A stretch of DNA of 64,000 bases from Cherax quadricarinatus (GCF_038502225.1 NC_091301.1:14469221-14533220), one strand, 5' to 3'; numbered from the stretch's first letter, positions 31,300-41,911 are shown. Notes: generated by a model not told the origin, from the sequence alone. Translations and numbers: made by a program.

Positions 31300-32262
31300 A
31301 CCCCTGCTTGCCGATGATGTGAAAACTGAGACAAACACGGGAGGACATAAGAGGACTCAAGGATGACCTGGACAATTTAAAAAGATGGTGAGGTATACAC
31401 CACAACACCGTATCATCCTTTGCGGATGATACTAGGATCTGCATGAGGCTGTCATCTGCTGAGGAAGCGGTTAACCTCCAAGAAGATATAAACAAAGTTT
31501 TCCAGTGGGCAACGGTAAACAATATGATGTTCAATGAGGACAAATTCCAACTACTCCGTTATGGAAAACTGGAGGAGATAATAACTAGAACAGAGTATAC
31601 TACTGACTCCGGCCATACAATAGAGCGGAAAAATAATGTAAGGGACCTGGGAGTAGTAATGTCTGAGGATCTCACTTTCAAGGATCACAACAGTGCCACG
31701 ATCGCACGTGCAAAGAAAATGATAGGATGGATAATGAGAACTTTCAAAACGAGAGATGCCAAGCCCATGATGATCCTTTTCAAATCACTTATTCTCTCTA
31801 GGCTGGAATACTGCTGTACTGGGCAGGCGATGCAAAATGCCGCCAATAAAAAGTAGGGGCGCCATTGGTACACTAAGAGAAAACACCATAAGTGTCCGGG
31901 GCCCAAAACTGTTCAACAGCCTCCCATCAAGCATTAGGGGAATTGCCAATAAACCCCTGGCTGCCTTCAAGAGAGAGCTGGACAGATACCTAAAGTCAGT
32001 GACGGATCAGCCGGGCTGTGGCTCGTACGTTGGACTGCGTGCGGCCAGCAGTAACAGCCTAGTTGATCAGGCCCTGATCCATCGGGAGGCCTGGTCGTGG
32101 ACCGGGCAGCGGGGGCGTTGATCCCCGGAATAACCTCCAGGTAACCTCCAGGTAAAGAGCTTCTGAAATTCAACACAAACAAATGGAAAATAATGAGAAC
32201 GAGAGGCTGTGAGGAACACCTGTTTATATAATGCATATTAAATATCTTCACAATACAGTCAA
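31300..32262 (+). pseudogene. LINE type D RT fragment, split by a type A insertion
   Basis: The left piece (31300-31394) encodes LADDVKTETN and, one frame over, LKDDLDNLKRW, the catalytic ADD box and following helix of a second RT family. The right piece (from about 32150) encodes ELLKFNTNKWKIMRTRG, the continuation expected after LxxW. The type A LINE at 31395-32146 sits exactly between. Frameshifts and stops make it a dead copy. Confidence 0.75.
31395..32146 (+). pseudogene. LINE type A, nested copy with internal deletion
   Basis: Starts just before the catalytic box: SSFADDTRICMRLSSAEE (FADD at 31419-31430), then LQEDINKVFQWATVNNMMFN, VRDLGVVMSEDLTFKDHN and SRLEYCC. At 31820 the frame jumps directly to GGGCAGGCGATGCAAAATGC, deleting about 235 bp present in the 4926 copy (from LTSPFKAGE to ITPYERL). 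The remainder (31837-32121) is open: SRGAIGTLRENTISVRGPKL and PGCGSYVGLRAASSNSL. The 3' end is CCTCCAGGTAACCTCCAGGT, two tandem copies of the 11-bp terminal repeat. This is the only type A copy here that retains the catalytic box, yet it is frameshifted. Confidence 0.88.
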
Positions 32263-33010
32263 GGAAGATCAGAGATGGCTTAAGTCTAGAGGGAAAGAGG
32301 GTGAAGTACATGCTGACTTCCTCCACCTTTCCCCAGAGAGGGGGAGAAAGGTAGTGATAGTCAGCATGAATGACCATAGTTGCGGTACTCACCACCTCCC
32401 GCACCACCACCCTCCCCCCCATCCCTTAGCACTCCCCATCCCCCCACTTGGTAAGTCTAAGGGTTAACAAAAAAAAAGACTTTTCCCACAGTGAGAGAAA
32501 TGTAATATCAGGAGACAGCCAAGAAACTATAAACTGAAGTCTACAGGAGAGAAAGATAAGGACGAGGAGGAAACAGTTAAAACGTATACAGTTTTCAAAA
32601 GAAAAAAACAGGACCAAGATACCGTTAGATTAGAGGGAACACAGAGAGGAGCTAAAGGCGCAGTTACCTAAATTATGTTACAAAATATGAACTTAGGCTC
32701 AAGGTAGTGTAGAAATGGGAGAGATTAGATTTAAAAAGTGGATGAGAGAAGCATCATCCACAGGATTAAGAGTAGACACGACAGACATAAATCCCAGAAT
32801 CAAGTAAATGTCAGTCAAGACCCAATCAAGAGGAGGGGTCAGCAGCTATGCATCAACCCCCACGTAGAACAGTGGGTAAGTAGAGCCCCTACACACCTGT
32901 AAATGCCCGGAGCCACTTACACCACTCACCATCCCACGTCCCCTTCTATATATGGCACTCTGTTAAGTTGTGACCCCTAGAGGATGATAACACACCAGCC
33001 AAGTGTATTT
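32263..33010. other. Unique DNA
   Basis: A C-rich run at 32396-32445. GGGGTCAGCAGCTATGCATC near 32836 may be a LINE tail remnant. No gene recognised. Confidence 0.45.
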
Positions 33011-33017
33011 ATAATAG

Positions 33018-33024
33018 TGAGTGA

Positions 33025-33098
<74 letters not shown>

Positions 33099-33104
33099 CA
33101 GAGA

Positions 33105-33164
<60 letters not shown>

Positions 33165-33247
33165 CAGACAGACAGACAGACAGAGGCAGAGACTGAGACA
33201 GAGACAGATAGACAGAGAGACAGAGACAGAGAGAGAGACAGAGAGAA

Positions 33248-33282
<35 letters not shown>

Positions 33283-33299
33283 CAGAGAGAGAGAGAGAC

Positions 33300-33364
<65 letters not shown>
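33018..33364. repeat. (GA)n tract with GACA interruptions
   Basis: About 350 bp of GA with GACA/GATA islands at 33089-33240. Minus-strand polySer-Leu frames are artefacts. Confidence 0.97.
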
Positions 33365-33367
<3 letters not shown>

Positions 33368-33434
33368 ACCCATCAGTCAGGTATGTCGAGTACTTAGGGG
33401 AGAGATTATGGTAATAACCCAAGACAAAATGGGT

Positions 33435-33945
33435 CCATCTGGTTAGATATAAAGTGAATCAATTGTTAACAGAGAAAGTGAACCTTTGGTTATAAGTGGA
33501 CTGTGTGTTTATAGAAAAAGGGGACAATTTGGTTATAAAGGGAACCGATTGGTTAGACAAACTGGACCACACGGTTATAGAGGAAGTGGACCAAATGGTA
33601 AGCTAGCGAAAGTAGAACAGTTGTTTAGATATGGAGAAAATGGACTAACTAGTTATAGAGAAAGTGGACTAAGTGGTTAGATACAGAGAAATTGGACCAT
33701 TGGTTATGGAGGAAATGGACCAATTGGTTATAGAGAAAGTGAACCAACTGGTTATAGAGAAAATGGACTAATTGGTTATAAAGAAAATGAATCAATTGGT
33801 TATAGAGAAAGTGAACCAATTGGTTAGATATAGAGAAAGTGGACCAATCAGTGAGATATAGTGGACCAAATGGTTAGATATAGAGAAAGTGGGCCAACTG
33901 GTTAGATATATCTAGAGAAAGTGGACCACCAAGTTAGATATAGAT
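33435..33945. repeat. 24-bp minisatellite, diverged
   Basis: About 20 units of ATTGGTTATAGAGAAAGTGG plus ACCA, with 18- and 27-bp variants. Confidence 0.9.
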
Positions 33946-34366
33946 CAGGTATACTCTTCCTCGGTACTGGACTGGCAATGACATACCAGGGGATATGATG
34001 AACTGATTCTAAACAGATATACTATAATTAACATCCGCAGCATTACAGCTCCCCATGTTACACATCAATAACAGTGTATAACATCAACAAGTAGATGAAC
34101 AAGTAGATGAGTGAGACATATGTGCAACACTAGGGATGCCTAAATGTTGCACATGTGTTCCTGGATCTTACTGTGCTGACATTTCCTTGCAATACTGACA
34201 GTTTTCACAAGGTGAAAAACTTGCCGGGTCTTATACACAAATATAAAGCAGACTTGACAAGCATATTGATGGACTTTAGGCAACAGTCTCCATAAAGAGT
34301 GAGTGTGTGGAGGGAGGGGATGGGGCTAAGGCCACAAGCAAATGTTTGCCTGAATGTCGAATCATT
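33946..34366. other. Unique DNA
   Basis: No feature recognised. Confidence 0.5.
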
Positions 34367-34367
34367 T

Positions 34368-34470
34368 AACATTCACTTGAAGCTTACAACAGATTTTGAG
34401 AATGATTCAACATTCACTTGAAGATTACAACAGATTTTGGGAATGATCCAACATTCACTTAAAGTTAGCA
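34368..34470. repeat. 41-bp tandem repeat
   Basis: Units begin AACATTCACTTGAAGCTTAC at 34368, 34409 and 34450; two complete and one partial. Confidence 0.9.
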
Positions 34471-34614
34471 ACACTTGTGTTCTTAAATATAGCATCTTAA
34501 AGAAACAGTGATAATAACTCCTTTGTAGTCTCGCTCTAAGATTCTTTTTTTTAGTTCGAGAGGGAGAAGGTCTGGTAATCTCCTGCAGAGTGTATAACTG
34601 TATAAAGAAAAACC

Positions 34615-34675
34615 TCTGACGAGTTTTGAAAGATTTCCTACTCCCGCAGTCCGACTCAGGGCCAAAACTCACTAC
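34615..34675 (-). pseudogene. LINE type B terminus
   Basis: AGATTTCCTACTCCCGCAGT and CCGACTCAGGGCCAAAACTC match, diverged, the terminus seen at 36347 and 42160. The surrounding 34471-34990 has no recognised gene. Confidence 0.55.
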
Positions 34676-34995
34676 TCAGGCACCTTATATTCGTATATTA
34701 GGTTAATCCCACTCAACACATTCACTTTACTTCCCACTGCACAAATCGAGGATCATCTCAGTATTTCAGATTAAGAGAAGAAAAACATTAGTCTATATTA
34801 ATAATTTCAGGTTTTTAAAGCATTGTTTTTTATCTTTCCCGCTATACAAGAGCGAGACACTGCCATCTGTGCATCAAATGATCCACTTCTTCCTTCCAGT
34901 TGCCTCAAAACATTTGAAAATTTCTTTCCCTCACCCAGTGTGTGGTTGACACTATCTTCACAATGTATCTCAATATATCTGACTTCCTCTACACT

Positions 34996-35158
34996 TGACT
35001 CACGAAATCGTAATGACACGATTGCAAACAAACCATACCACGGGCGGGAATAAAACCCGCGATCAGTCTCAAAACTCCAGACCGTCGCGTTAGCCACTGG
35101 GCCAGCTAGCCCGTGGTATGGTTTGTTTGCAATCGTGTCATTACGATTTCGTGAGTCA
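34996..35158 (-). mobile_element. tRNA-like sequence inside a perfect 50-bp inverted repeat
   Basis: The left arm (34996-35045, starting TGACTCACGAAATCG) is the exact reverse complement of the right arm (35109-35158), with 63 bp between. Read on the minus strand the centre gives TGGCCCAGTGGCTA, a good A box, and GCGGGTTTTATTCCCGC, a perfect 5-bp T-stem with a 7-base loop in B-box position. Anticodon and acceptor stems do not fold properly, so it is a tRNA-derived repeat, not a tRNA gene. A plus-strand relative without the long arms lies at 35313-35402. Confidence 0.85.
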
Positions 35159-35312
35159 TGTTGACGGCTTTGAGGGGACTTGAGCTAGAGTTCGTCACGG
35201 CCACGCTAGCTGGAGATTCGTCTGTAAAAACTTGCATTTGTGGTCACAGTGATGCCTATGCTAACCTTCCTATGGTGTAGAAATTTACCTAGTTGGATGA
35301 ATCTTATTGTGG

Positions 35313-35402
35313 CTAACTGGCCCAGTGGCTAACGCGACGGTCTGGAGTTTTGAGACTCTCTGACCGCGGGTTCTATTCCCGCCCGTGGTATGGTTTGTTT
35401 TC
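35313..35402 (+). mobile_element. tRNA-derived element, second copy
   Basis: TGGCCCAGTGGCTAACGCGA (A box) and GCGGGTTCTATTCCCGC (T arm) are followed by CCGTGGTATGGTTTGTTT. The same element as 35036-35117 in opposite orientation. The anticodon-region stem GTCT/AGAC is only 4 bp with a 9-base loop, unlike a functional tRNA. Confidence 0.75.
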
Positions 35403-35700
35403 CTCCACACTTGTTTCCTACACATTTTGACATCCTATCTTTGATTTCCTGGACCATATTTACATTTCTTATCACACTGGGATTTTTATAAAAAAAATAA
35501 CTAATACATATATATTTACAGCATATCGTATGAATATAAGAATAACAATTATATGTAATAAATACTGCAGTTATTTACATATCCTTAATACAATAATGAA
35601 TATATAACAGATGTTTATATATATATCCATTATACAGCTATTTCAGATGATTACCACAGATAATAATTACAATGGTCATATACAACAGAAACTTTTATCA
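35403..35700. other. AT-rich DNA
   Basis: Nothing recognised. Confidence 0.5.
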
Positions 35701-35702
35701 GA

Positions 35703-35792
35703 TCTGGCTGGGTTCGAACCACGTACTCTGGAGCAAAGGTCAGGCACCACACACTCTAGTCACTGATACCAAGCAAGTCATGTAGTGAGTTC
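35703..35792 (-). mobile_element. tRNA-like fragment
   Basis: On the minus strand TTGGTATCAGTGACTAGAG is followed about 40 bp later by TGGTTCGAACCCAGCC. GGTTCGAACCC is a consensus B box. No complete cloverleaf with a matching acceptor stem is evident, so I call it tRNA-derived. Confidence 0.55.
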
Positions 35793-35934
35793 TCACAGGT
35801 GTTGACTGCTGGTGTTAAGAAGCATTACAGTGTGTTGTGAGAGTTTAGTGGGGAGTGTGGCGAGGAATGTGTGGTGGGAATGTTCAGGGGAACCTAGCCT
35901 GAAAGAATTACAACTAGTGGGCCTCTGTGTGATT

Positions 35935-36050
35935 GGAATGGAGGTGGTGGTGATGGGGTGGTGGTGGTGGTGATGGTGGTGGTGGCGATGGTGGTGATGG
36001 TGATGGTGGTGATGGTGATGGTGGTGATGGTGGTGGTGGTGATGAGGTCG
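35935..36050. repeat. GGT/GAT simple repeat
   Basis: Irregular GGTGGTGATGGTGGTGATGG sequence. Confidence 0.93.
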
Positions 36051-36319
36051 TGATGAAAGTGTGGGTAAGGTAGCGTTGGTGACTGTATTATCAGCTGGTG
36101 GTGCTAATAACTCTCACTCCCCTGATAAGTGCGGGTTCCAACCCATTAAAGGAACACATTCCATAACGTATAACACAAACAACCTGAGTGATCCAACCTG
36201 ACGTGTTTCCTTTCTGTTGGGTAAGTGACATCTAGTCCATATCTGTTTGTCTCTCCACTCAGCACTTACTTCATCCACAAACGTATCAAATCAAACTATT
36301 GTCCATTGATGAAATGTTT

Positions 36320-36425
36320 TAAGTCCTTTGATGAGTTTCGTGAATTTTCCTACTCCCGCAGCCAGGCCCTGGGCCAGGCTTATCTGGTGCTGACCTGGTT
36401 AATTTCATTAAATATTCAGTCAAGT
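36320..36425 (-). pseudogene. LINE type B 3' terminus
   Basis: GAATTTTCCTACTCCCGCAG, CCAGGCCCTGGGCCAGGCTT, then TGGTGCTGACCTGGTTAA; the minus sense is the type B tail. The alignment stops inside the terminal block. Confidence 0.7.
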
Positions 36426-36529
36426 CTAGTAAAACACCTCAGGCAATTTCAGGAGTAAGTATGATCGGGCCCTAGAGGTCAGAAATTGATGAGATGGGTC
36501 TAGGAGCTAATGATTCTACCCTAGATATC

Positions 36530-36775
36530 ACCAAAATACCATCAAAGATTCCACAAGACATACCAAAATACATACCTTCTAAGATGCCACAAGAGGTACC
36601 ATCAGATACCACAAGATATACCACCAGATACCACATGATATACCATCAGAAATACCACAAGAGATAACAAAGATATCACAAGAGATACCACAAGAGATAG
36701 ATACCATCAGCGATATCACAAGAGATACCACAAGAGATAGATACCATCAGCGATACCACAAGACACCAGAGATAC
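36530..36775. repeat. Irregular ATACCACAAGA repeat
   Basis: Short units of AGATACCACAAGAGATA type; a 37-bp block with GATAGATACCATCAGCGATA occurs twice near 36695 and 36735. Confidence 0.8.
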
Positions 36776-36854
36776 CAGGCAAATCCATGAGATAAAGCTG
36801 GTGGTAGCCTTGTAGTGGACCCGGGTATGGAGCTCCTGATACCAGCAGCTTATC

Positions 36855-36975
36855 TCAATACTTCAGCTTTATTCAGCGCACTGGTGCCCGCCCACATCTC
36901 ACGCCCACCAGTATATCTCAGTACTTCAGCTTTATCAAGTGTACCTTTTCCCGCCCACAACACCCGCCCATAAAT
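36855..36975. repeat. Imperfect duplication of about 62 bp
   Basis: TATCTCAATACTTCAGCTTT and TATCTCAGTACTTCAGCTTT each lead into a CCCGCCCACA segment. Confidence 0.75.
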
Positions 36976-38050
36976 TCAATATTATGGCATCTTACAACTA
37001 GTGACAAAGGTTCTCTCCTATCCACTCAAAATTTTCAGCGTGATATAATTCGTTAAATTAAAACCCATAATCCTGAATGTAGAGTGGCTACGAATCACAC
37101 CCAAACTTTGAACCACGCCCACAACGCCCACCTTTGAACCTCGCCCACAACACACAAGAGAGGCAGCATGTGCATCAGGATACTGACTACATAAAGGCTG
37201 ATCTGGAAACTTAGCAGGTGTTCACAGCACTAGTAACGAAATATTGAACTACCGCGTAATGGTTCCAGGGATCATTTGCCATGTTTCAAACCAAACCTCG
37301 TTGAGGCTGTTCGTGCTAGCAGTATGCACTAAATCGTAGGCACCACAGCTCGGCTGATCGGGAATATTAGGAGGAACTTGCAGAGTAGTAAGTTCTTCAG
37401 TCTCACAGGAAGACTAGGCCTCGTGGACGGAGCGGGGCGAAATGGATTTAAAAAAAAAAAGAGTATGAATGTACACCGAGGCCCTGGTAGGTTGACAATA
37501 ACAAAGCTTTACGCTTCACCTGTCGGTCCTGGATGACTCCATCCCTCTCTTCTGACCACAACTCCCTCTCCCTCACACCATCTACCTTGTGAATGAAGGT
37601 ATCTCCTTGAGAAGTGAAAAAACTCTTCCATTTGCGTTTATTCCAACAATATTACTATCATACAGCACAAGATACTAGACTGTGGCTGCACTCTGCTGAT
37701 GAAAATAATTTTGTTTTCATAACAAAAATATTATATGTGGGAAAGCAAAGAGATGCGCAGGTTAGAGAGGCGGAGGTGGAACAACTGGACAGGGAAGGGT
37801 AAAACAGAATACTAACTAATAAAAGTGAGGAGAGTTATCTGGGAGAAAAGAAACAGAACGGTAGAGTTTATAAGGTGTTGTGATGAGAGAGGAGATGTAA
37901 TGAAGAAAGGAGGAAGTGAAAAGTAATGAGGAGAGTTAAGTTTTCATTGAGACGAGGAGATGCAACACGAGTTAATCCAACAATAAACCTGTCAGTTATA
38001 TAACTGCTGCAAATTCTTTATATTTATAAAATGTCATCAGCCTTACGACA
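36976..38050. other. Unique DNA
   Basis: Includes an A run at 37449-37459. A 62-codon open frame at 37614 has no recognisable motif. No gene called. Confidence 0.5.
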
Positions 38051-38051
38051 A

Positions 38052-38215
38052 GAGAATTATACACAAATAACCCGCACATAGAAGAGAGGAGCTTACGACG
38101 ACGTTTCGGTCCGACTTGGACCGATACGTTGTCGTAAGCTCCTCTCTTCTATGTGCGGGTTATTTGTTTATCGTTCCAGTCCCGGTATTGTGCCTTATTT
38201 GTTATTTATGACTAG
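38052..38215. mobile_element. Fold-back element family F1, copy 3 (most complete hairpin)
   Basis: ACACAAATAACCCGCACATA (38061) through GAGCTTACGACGACGTTTCG and GTCCGACTTGG pairs with CCGATACGTTGTCGTAAGCT through TATGTGCGGGTTATTTGT (to about 38168). The arms are about 50 bp. The outer right tail CGTTCCAGTCCCGGTATTGT matches copy 2 and, inverted, the outer left of copy 1. No open frame of interest. Confidence 0.88.
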
Positions 38216-38780
38216 GGATTTGTCCACACACCTAAATGAACACAGATATGTTTTGCTTCACCAATATCAACAATGCCTGTGTTTTACATCGTAACATTTC
38301 AACATCACATAGACTCATCCAGGGCAAGCATGGTTATCCCAGAACAAGACAAGAACATTAGAGAATGCCTTGAATTGGCTCTCATTCATACCACAGACAA
38401 CTCCACCTAAAACCAGTTGGTTCTAGGAGGTTCTACCTAAGAGTCAGGTTTGTGCCTCACCAATCTTCACATGCTCCCCAGAGTATATATATTACAAAGG
38501 CTTATCAAGTACTCTCTATACACTTGAAAAAAAGTCTCCGAGCGAAACGTTGTCTTATTAAAGGAGTCCATTCTGACAGTGTCTTTTTCTATATTTGGTC
38601 TGTAATGTACTGCCTTTACAGAGGTATGTTCACTCAAGACGATGACTGGAGCTGCCCAATACACGCGTGACTCGGGACAAAAATTTTACTCCACACATTT
38701 TACATTCTGGAAGGTAACCTTTGAAGCTGCCGTAGCTGATGAACCCTTGCTGGAATACTTGATGATATCCTCATTGCCCT
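38216..38780. other. Unique DNA
   Basis: No gene recognised. Confidence 0.5.
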
Positions 38781-38784
38781 ACGG

Positions 38785-38935
38785 GAGTCTCCCAGCTCAA
38801 GCTGACACATTTCAATACCTTGTATGAGCCCCATCCTGTGTGATGGAAGTGACAGGGAAACACAGCTAGCTTTGTACCCACTGTGTAACTATCATATATA
38901 ACAGTGTAGCAGCACACTACTGATATATCCGATTT
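38785..38935 (+). mobile_element. Dispersed repeat D1, copy 1
   Basis: GCTGACACATTTCAATACCT, CATCCTGTGTGATGGAAGTG, TTTGTACCCACTGTGTAAC and ATCATATATAACAG also occur in order, diverged, at 40820-40935 and 60570-60680. Class unknown; non-coding. Confidence 0.65.
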
Positions 38936-39588
38936 TTTTTTTTTAAATCTTTCCTCTCTTGGAGTAGACTTATGAACACATCTGTATCTTCATATGTACT
39001 TGCTGTACAGTTTGGAGGATGGATATGAGGTGCACATTAACCTAACTACTTGAGCAACCAACTACAGTTATTCCACCAACCCTACCACTTAAATGTGTAA
39101 TCTAAGTGAACCCAGGCCACATCCTCTGTATACTTGTTTCCACTTTCCTTACCAATACACTCATGTTTCATTTAATGCAACTCTATTCTATTTCCTAACA
39201 TTTATTTATCGTTAAATTTATTATCTTTATTTTTAAGTAATATTTAGCTTGCACTCAGCCGGGTGTTTCTCCTGGTGTGGGAGCAGCAGGTGTGGTGCTC
39301 CCACAACCATCTTAATGTTACTGTTTATTGTGTTTACAATGAACTATGCTGAAACATTCTCAAAACACCATAGAGTCAATTCTTATTTTCTTTACACACT
39401 GAGTGGATGGTTGTACGGGGAACTGTGTCTGACATACGGCACACTTGCTGTAGCTACCGTACAGTAAACACTGATATCAACATCTCTTTCAGAAATGATG
39501 CGTAGGTGAGTGAATATGTGATCGTAATCGCCATCAAATTAATTAATGATAACGAAGATGAGAAGTTGATAAGTCAGACACAAGTGCA
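38936..39588. other. Unique DNA
   Basis: An open frame at 39249-39467 includes a hydrophobic stretch (TTILMLLFIVFTMNY) but nothing recognisable, and its splice context is unclear. Not called as a gene. Confidence 0.4.
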
Positions 39589-39850
39589 AAACTAAGAATG
39601 TTTACTAATGAAACGTTTCGCCTGAGCTGCAGACTTCATCAGTCAAACACAGATTGTATTAATATTGGTAGAATTACCGACATTATGATAGGTAACAGGA
39701 CATAAGTACAACTAATGTGATATTTTACTGTGGCAACGTTTCGCTCTCCAGGAGCTTTATAAAGCTTGATAAAGCTCCTGGGGAGCGAAACTGTCACAAT
39801 ACAATGTTACATTAGTTGCACGTGTGTCCTTTTACTTACCAAACACAGAG
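39589..39850. mobile_element. Fold-back family F2, copy 2, inserted in another repeat
   Basis: GGTAGAATTACCGAC, TAGGTAACAGGACATAAGTA and CAACTAATGTGATATTTTAC form the left arm; the right arm is AATGTTACATTAGTTGCACG and TGTGTCCTTTTACTTAC. The centre is CGCTCTCCAGGAGCTTTATA / TGATAAAGCTCCTGGGGAGC. AAACACAGA lies at 39645-39653 and 39841-39849 as a target duplication. The host sequence to the left (GAAACGTTTCGCCTGAGCTG, CAGACTTCATCAGTC) is itself a decapod-type repeat. Confidence 0.83.
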
Positions 39851-39937
39851 ACAATTCACACTTCTGGAGACATTAGCGTCAGTGGAAGACGAGGTAGACG
39901 AGGTGCAGGGATAGTCTGATGCAGTCAGTGCATCAGC

Positions 39938-40096
39938 CTGGAGGTTACCTGGAGGTTATTCCGGGGATCAACGCCCCCGCGGCCCGGTCCATGACCAGGC
40001 CTCCCGATGGATCAGTGCCTGATCAACTAGGCTGTTACTGCTGGCCGCACGCAGTCCAACGTACGAGCCACAGCCCGGCTGATCCGGCACTGACTA
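39938..40096 (-). pseudogene. LINE type A 3' end
   Basis: ACCTGGAGGTTACCTGGAGG (two terminal repeats) leads into ATCAACGCCCCCGCGGCCCG and CACGCAGTCCAACGTACGAG. The copy stops at CGGCACTGACTA; only the last 160 bp or so of the element inserted. Confidence 0.9.
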
Positions 40097-40229
40097 GGTG
40101 TAAGATGATCAGTCTCTCGTTGTTTTGTTTATTATTTATAATATGAAAGTGAGATTATAGGTTGGTGAGAGAACCTTGCTAATGTTTGTTAACCTCAATT
40201 GTGATTTGTTTGTAGTATTGACACTGCGG

Positions 40230-40715
40230 CCACCCTTCACCTCACTGACCCACCACCCATCCCCCACCACCCACCACCCATCCCCCACCACCCACCACTC
40301 ACTAACCCACCACCCATCACCCACTAACCCATCCCCCACTAACCCACCACCCATCACCCACTAACCCCCCACCCATCCCCCACTAACCCACCACCCATCC
40401 CCCCCTAACCCACCACCCAACACCCCCTAACCCACCACCCATCACCCACTAACCCACCACCCATCACCCCCTAACCCACCACCCATCACCCACTAACCCA
40501 CCACCCATCACCCACTAACCCACCACCCACTAACCCACCACCCATCACCCACTAACCCACCACCCATCACCCACTAACCCACCACCCATCACCCCCTAAC
40601 CCACCACCCATCACCCACTAACCCACCACCCATCACCCACTAACCCACCACCCACTAACCCACCACCCATCACCCACTAACCCACCACCCATCACCCACT
40701 AACCCACCACCCACA
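40230..40715. repeat. 22-bp minisatellite, C-rich
   Basis: About 21 units of ACCCACCACCCATCACCCAC(TA); some units are 15 bp. Not a telomere: the arthropod CCTAA repeat is not tandem here. Confidence 0.95.
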
Positions 40716-40819
40716 ACCTTCATCCAACAAGATAACTAACATTTTCTTCTGACCTGTCGCCTTCATTGAGAAACTTCTATACATTAGCATTTTATTTTAT
40801 ATACTAAGAAAATAAAAGA

Positions 40820-40935
40820 ACCTTGCTGATGTAATAACCATCTTCTGTGATGGAACTTGACTGGGGACACATGCCAAGCTTTTGTACCCGTAACCTACCT
40901 CTCATATATAATAAGTAGCAACACACTGCGAGTGT
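40820..40935 (+). mobile_element. Dispersed repeat D1, copy 2
   Basis: TGATGTAATAACCATCTTCT, GTGATGGAACTTGACTGGGG, GCTTTTGTACCCG and CTCATATATAATAAG parallel copy 1. Confidence 0.6.
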
Positions 40936-41045
40936 AGCCAAATTTTGAGAAAAGTGGGGAGGTGGAAACATGTGGGTGAGAGGCCAGTGTCCCCGCTGAC
41001 TGACCCTCACTCAACAACATTCCTACTGGTCTCACTGCACCAATT

Positions 41046-41046
<1 letters not shown>

Positions 41047-41094
<48 letters not shown>
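41047..41094. repeat. (CA)n microsatellite
   Basis: About 24 CA dinucleotides. Confidence 0.97.
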
Positions 41095-41096
<2 letters not shown>

Positions 41097-41436
41097 AGTT
41101 ACTCGATCAGGTGACAATGAAGGTGAACGTGTGATGGCATCTAAGGGTCATTCATTAGAAACCTTCAACTGTTCAACTGCGAGATACCGCTATTGTTGGC
41201 ACTCACAGTGACACCTTGACAATCTTGCTCACCTCCAGTGATCGCAAAACATGCGTCTGTATGAAACTTCCATGACGCAACAGTGTTGAGATATGCTGGG
41301 ATTGACCAGTAATGTATGCCAAGGTAATCGACCCAGGCCTTGGTGCTTACGCTGGACTGCATGAAGCCAATACTAACAGACCGACCCACCGACTGACCTG
41401 TCGTCAGCAGAGAGGTCTGAACTAAGTCAGGACACT
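41095..41436. other. Unique DNA
   Basis: No gene recognised. Confidence 0.5.
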
Positions 41437-41515
41437 GAACATAAGAACATAAGAAAGAAGGAACACTGCAACAGGCCTACTGGCCTATGAGATGCAGGTC
41501 CAATTCTCACTGGGA
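41437..41515 (+). mobile_element. Dispersed repeat D2, copy 1
   Basis: ACATAAGAACATAAGAAAGA, AGGAACACTGCAACAGGCCT, ACTGGCC. Recognised from memory as a very common decapod repeat. A minus-strand relative is at 54095-54150. Confidence 0.6.
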
Positions 41516-41734
41516 TGATGATCTCCCTAACCATCTACAGGTACTAGTAGTAGCTATGGGTGATGTGAGGTGGCACAAGGCAGGTTCAAGTATGAGGTAA
41601 CACACAAGGTGGGTAGCATCCTACAGCTTCCTCAACACCACTAACTTAAGAGAACTCAACAAACCCCCAACCATCACACTGCTAACACCTTAATCTGGAC
41701 GTATTAACAGAAAATTCATTGTTGTTAGTTTACC
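41516..41734. other. Spacer
   Basis: Nothing recognised. Confidence 0.5.
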
Positions 41735-41790
41735 TGGAGAGAGTTTCGGGGGTCAACGCCCCCGCGGCCCGGTCTGTGACCAGGCCTCCG
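41735..41790 (-). pseudogene. LINE type A terminus
   Basis: TTACCTGGAGAGAGTTTCGG, GGTCAACGCCCCCGCGGCCC, GTGACCAGGCCTCC. Only about 55 bp of the 3' end; GGTCTGTGACCAG is duplicated at its inner edge. Confidence 0.75.
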
Positions 41791-41911
41791 GTCTGTGACC
41801 AGTATATATGGTATATATGGTATGAAACTTATCGCTCACAATGGAATATGAAGGAGCAGCAAGCATCATTTACGGCAACATTCTTGGCTTACCCACCGCG
41901 GGCAGCAACAG

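Noticed and set aside
33009..33422. Ser-Leu repeat proteins, also at 2180, 48460 and 62332
   Set aside because: Translations of (GA)n microsatellites.
35313..35402. Functional tRNA gene
   Set aside because: A and B boxes are present but anticodon and acceptor stems do not form; a diverged inverted relative lies nearby, as for a SINE-type repeat.
39249..39467. 72-codon frame with a possible membrane segment
   Set aside because: Short, no recognisable family, no clear splice signals; chance cannot be excluded.
40230..40715. Telomere-like CCCACTAACCC repeats
   Set aside because: The unit is 22 bp and does not contain the tandem CCTAA expected of arthropod telomeres.
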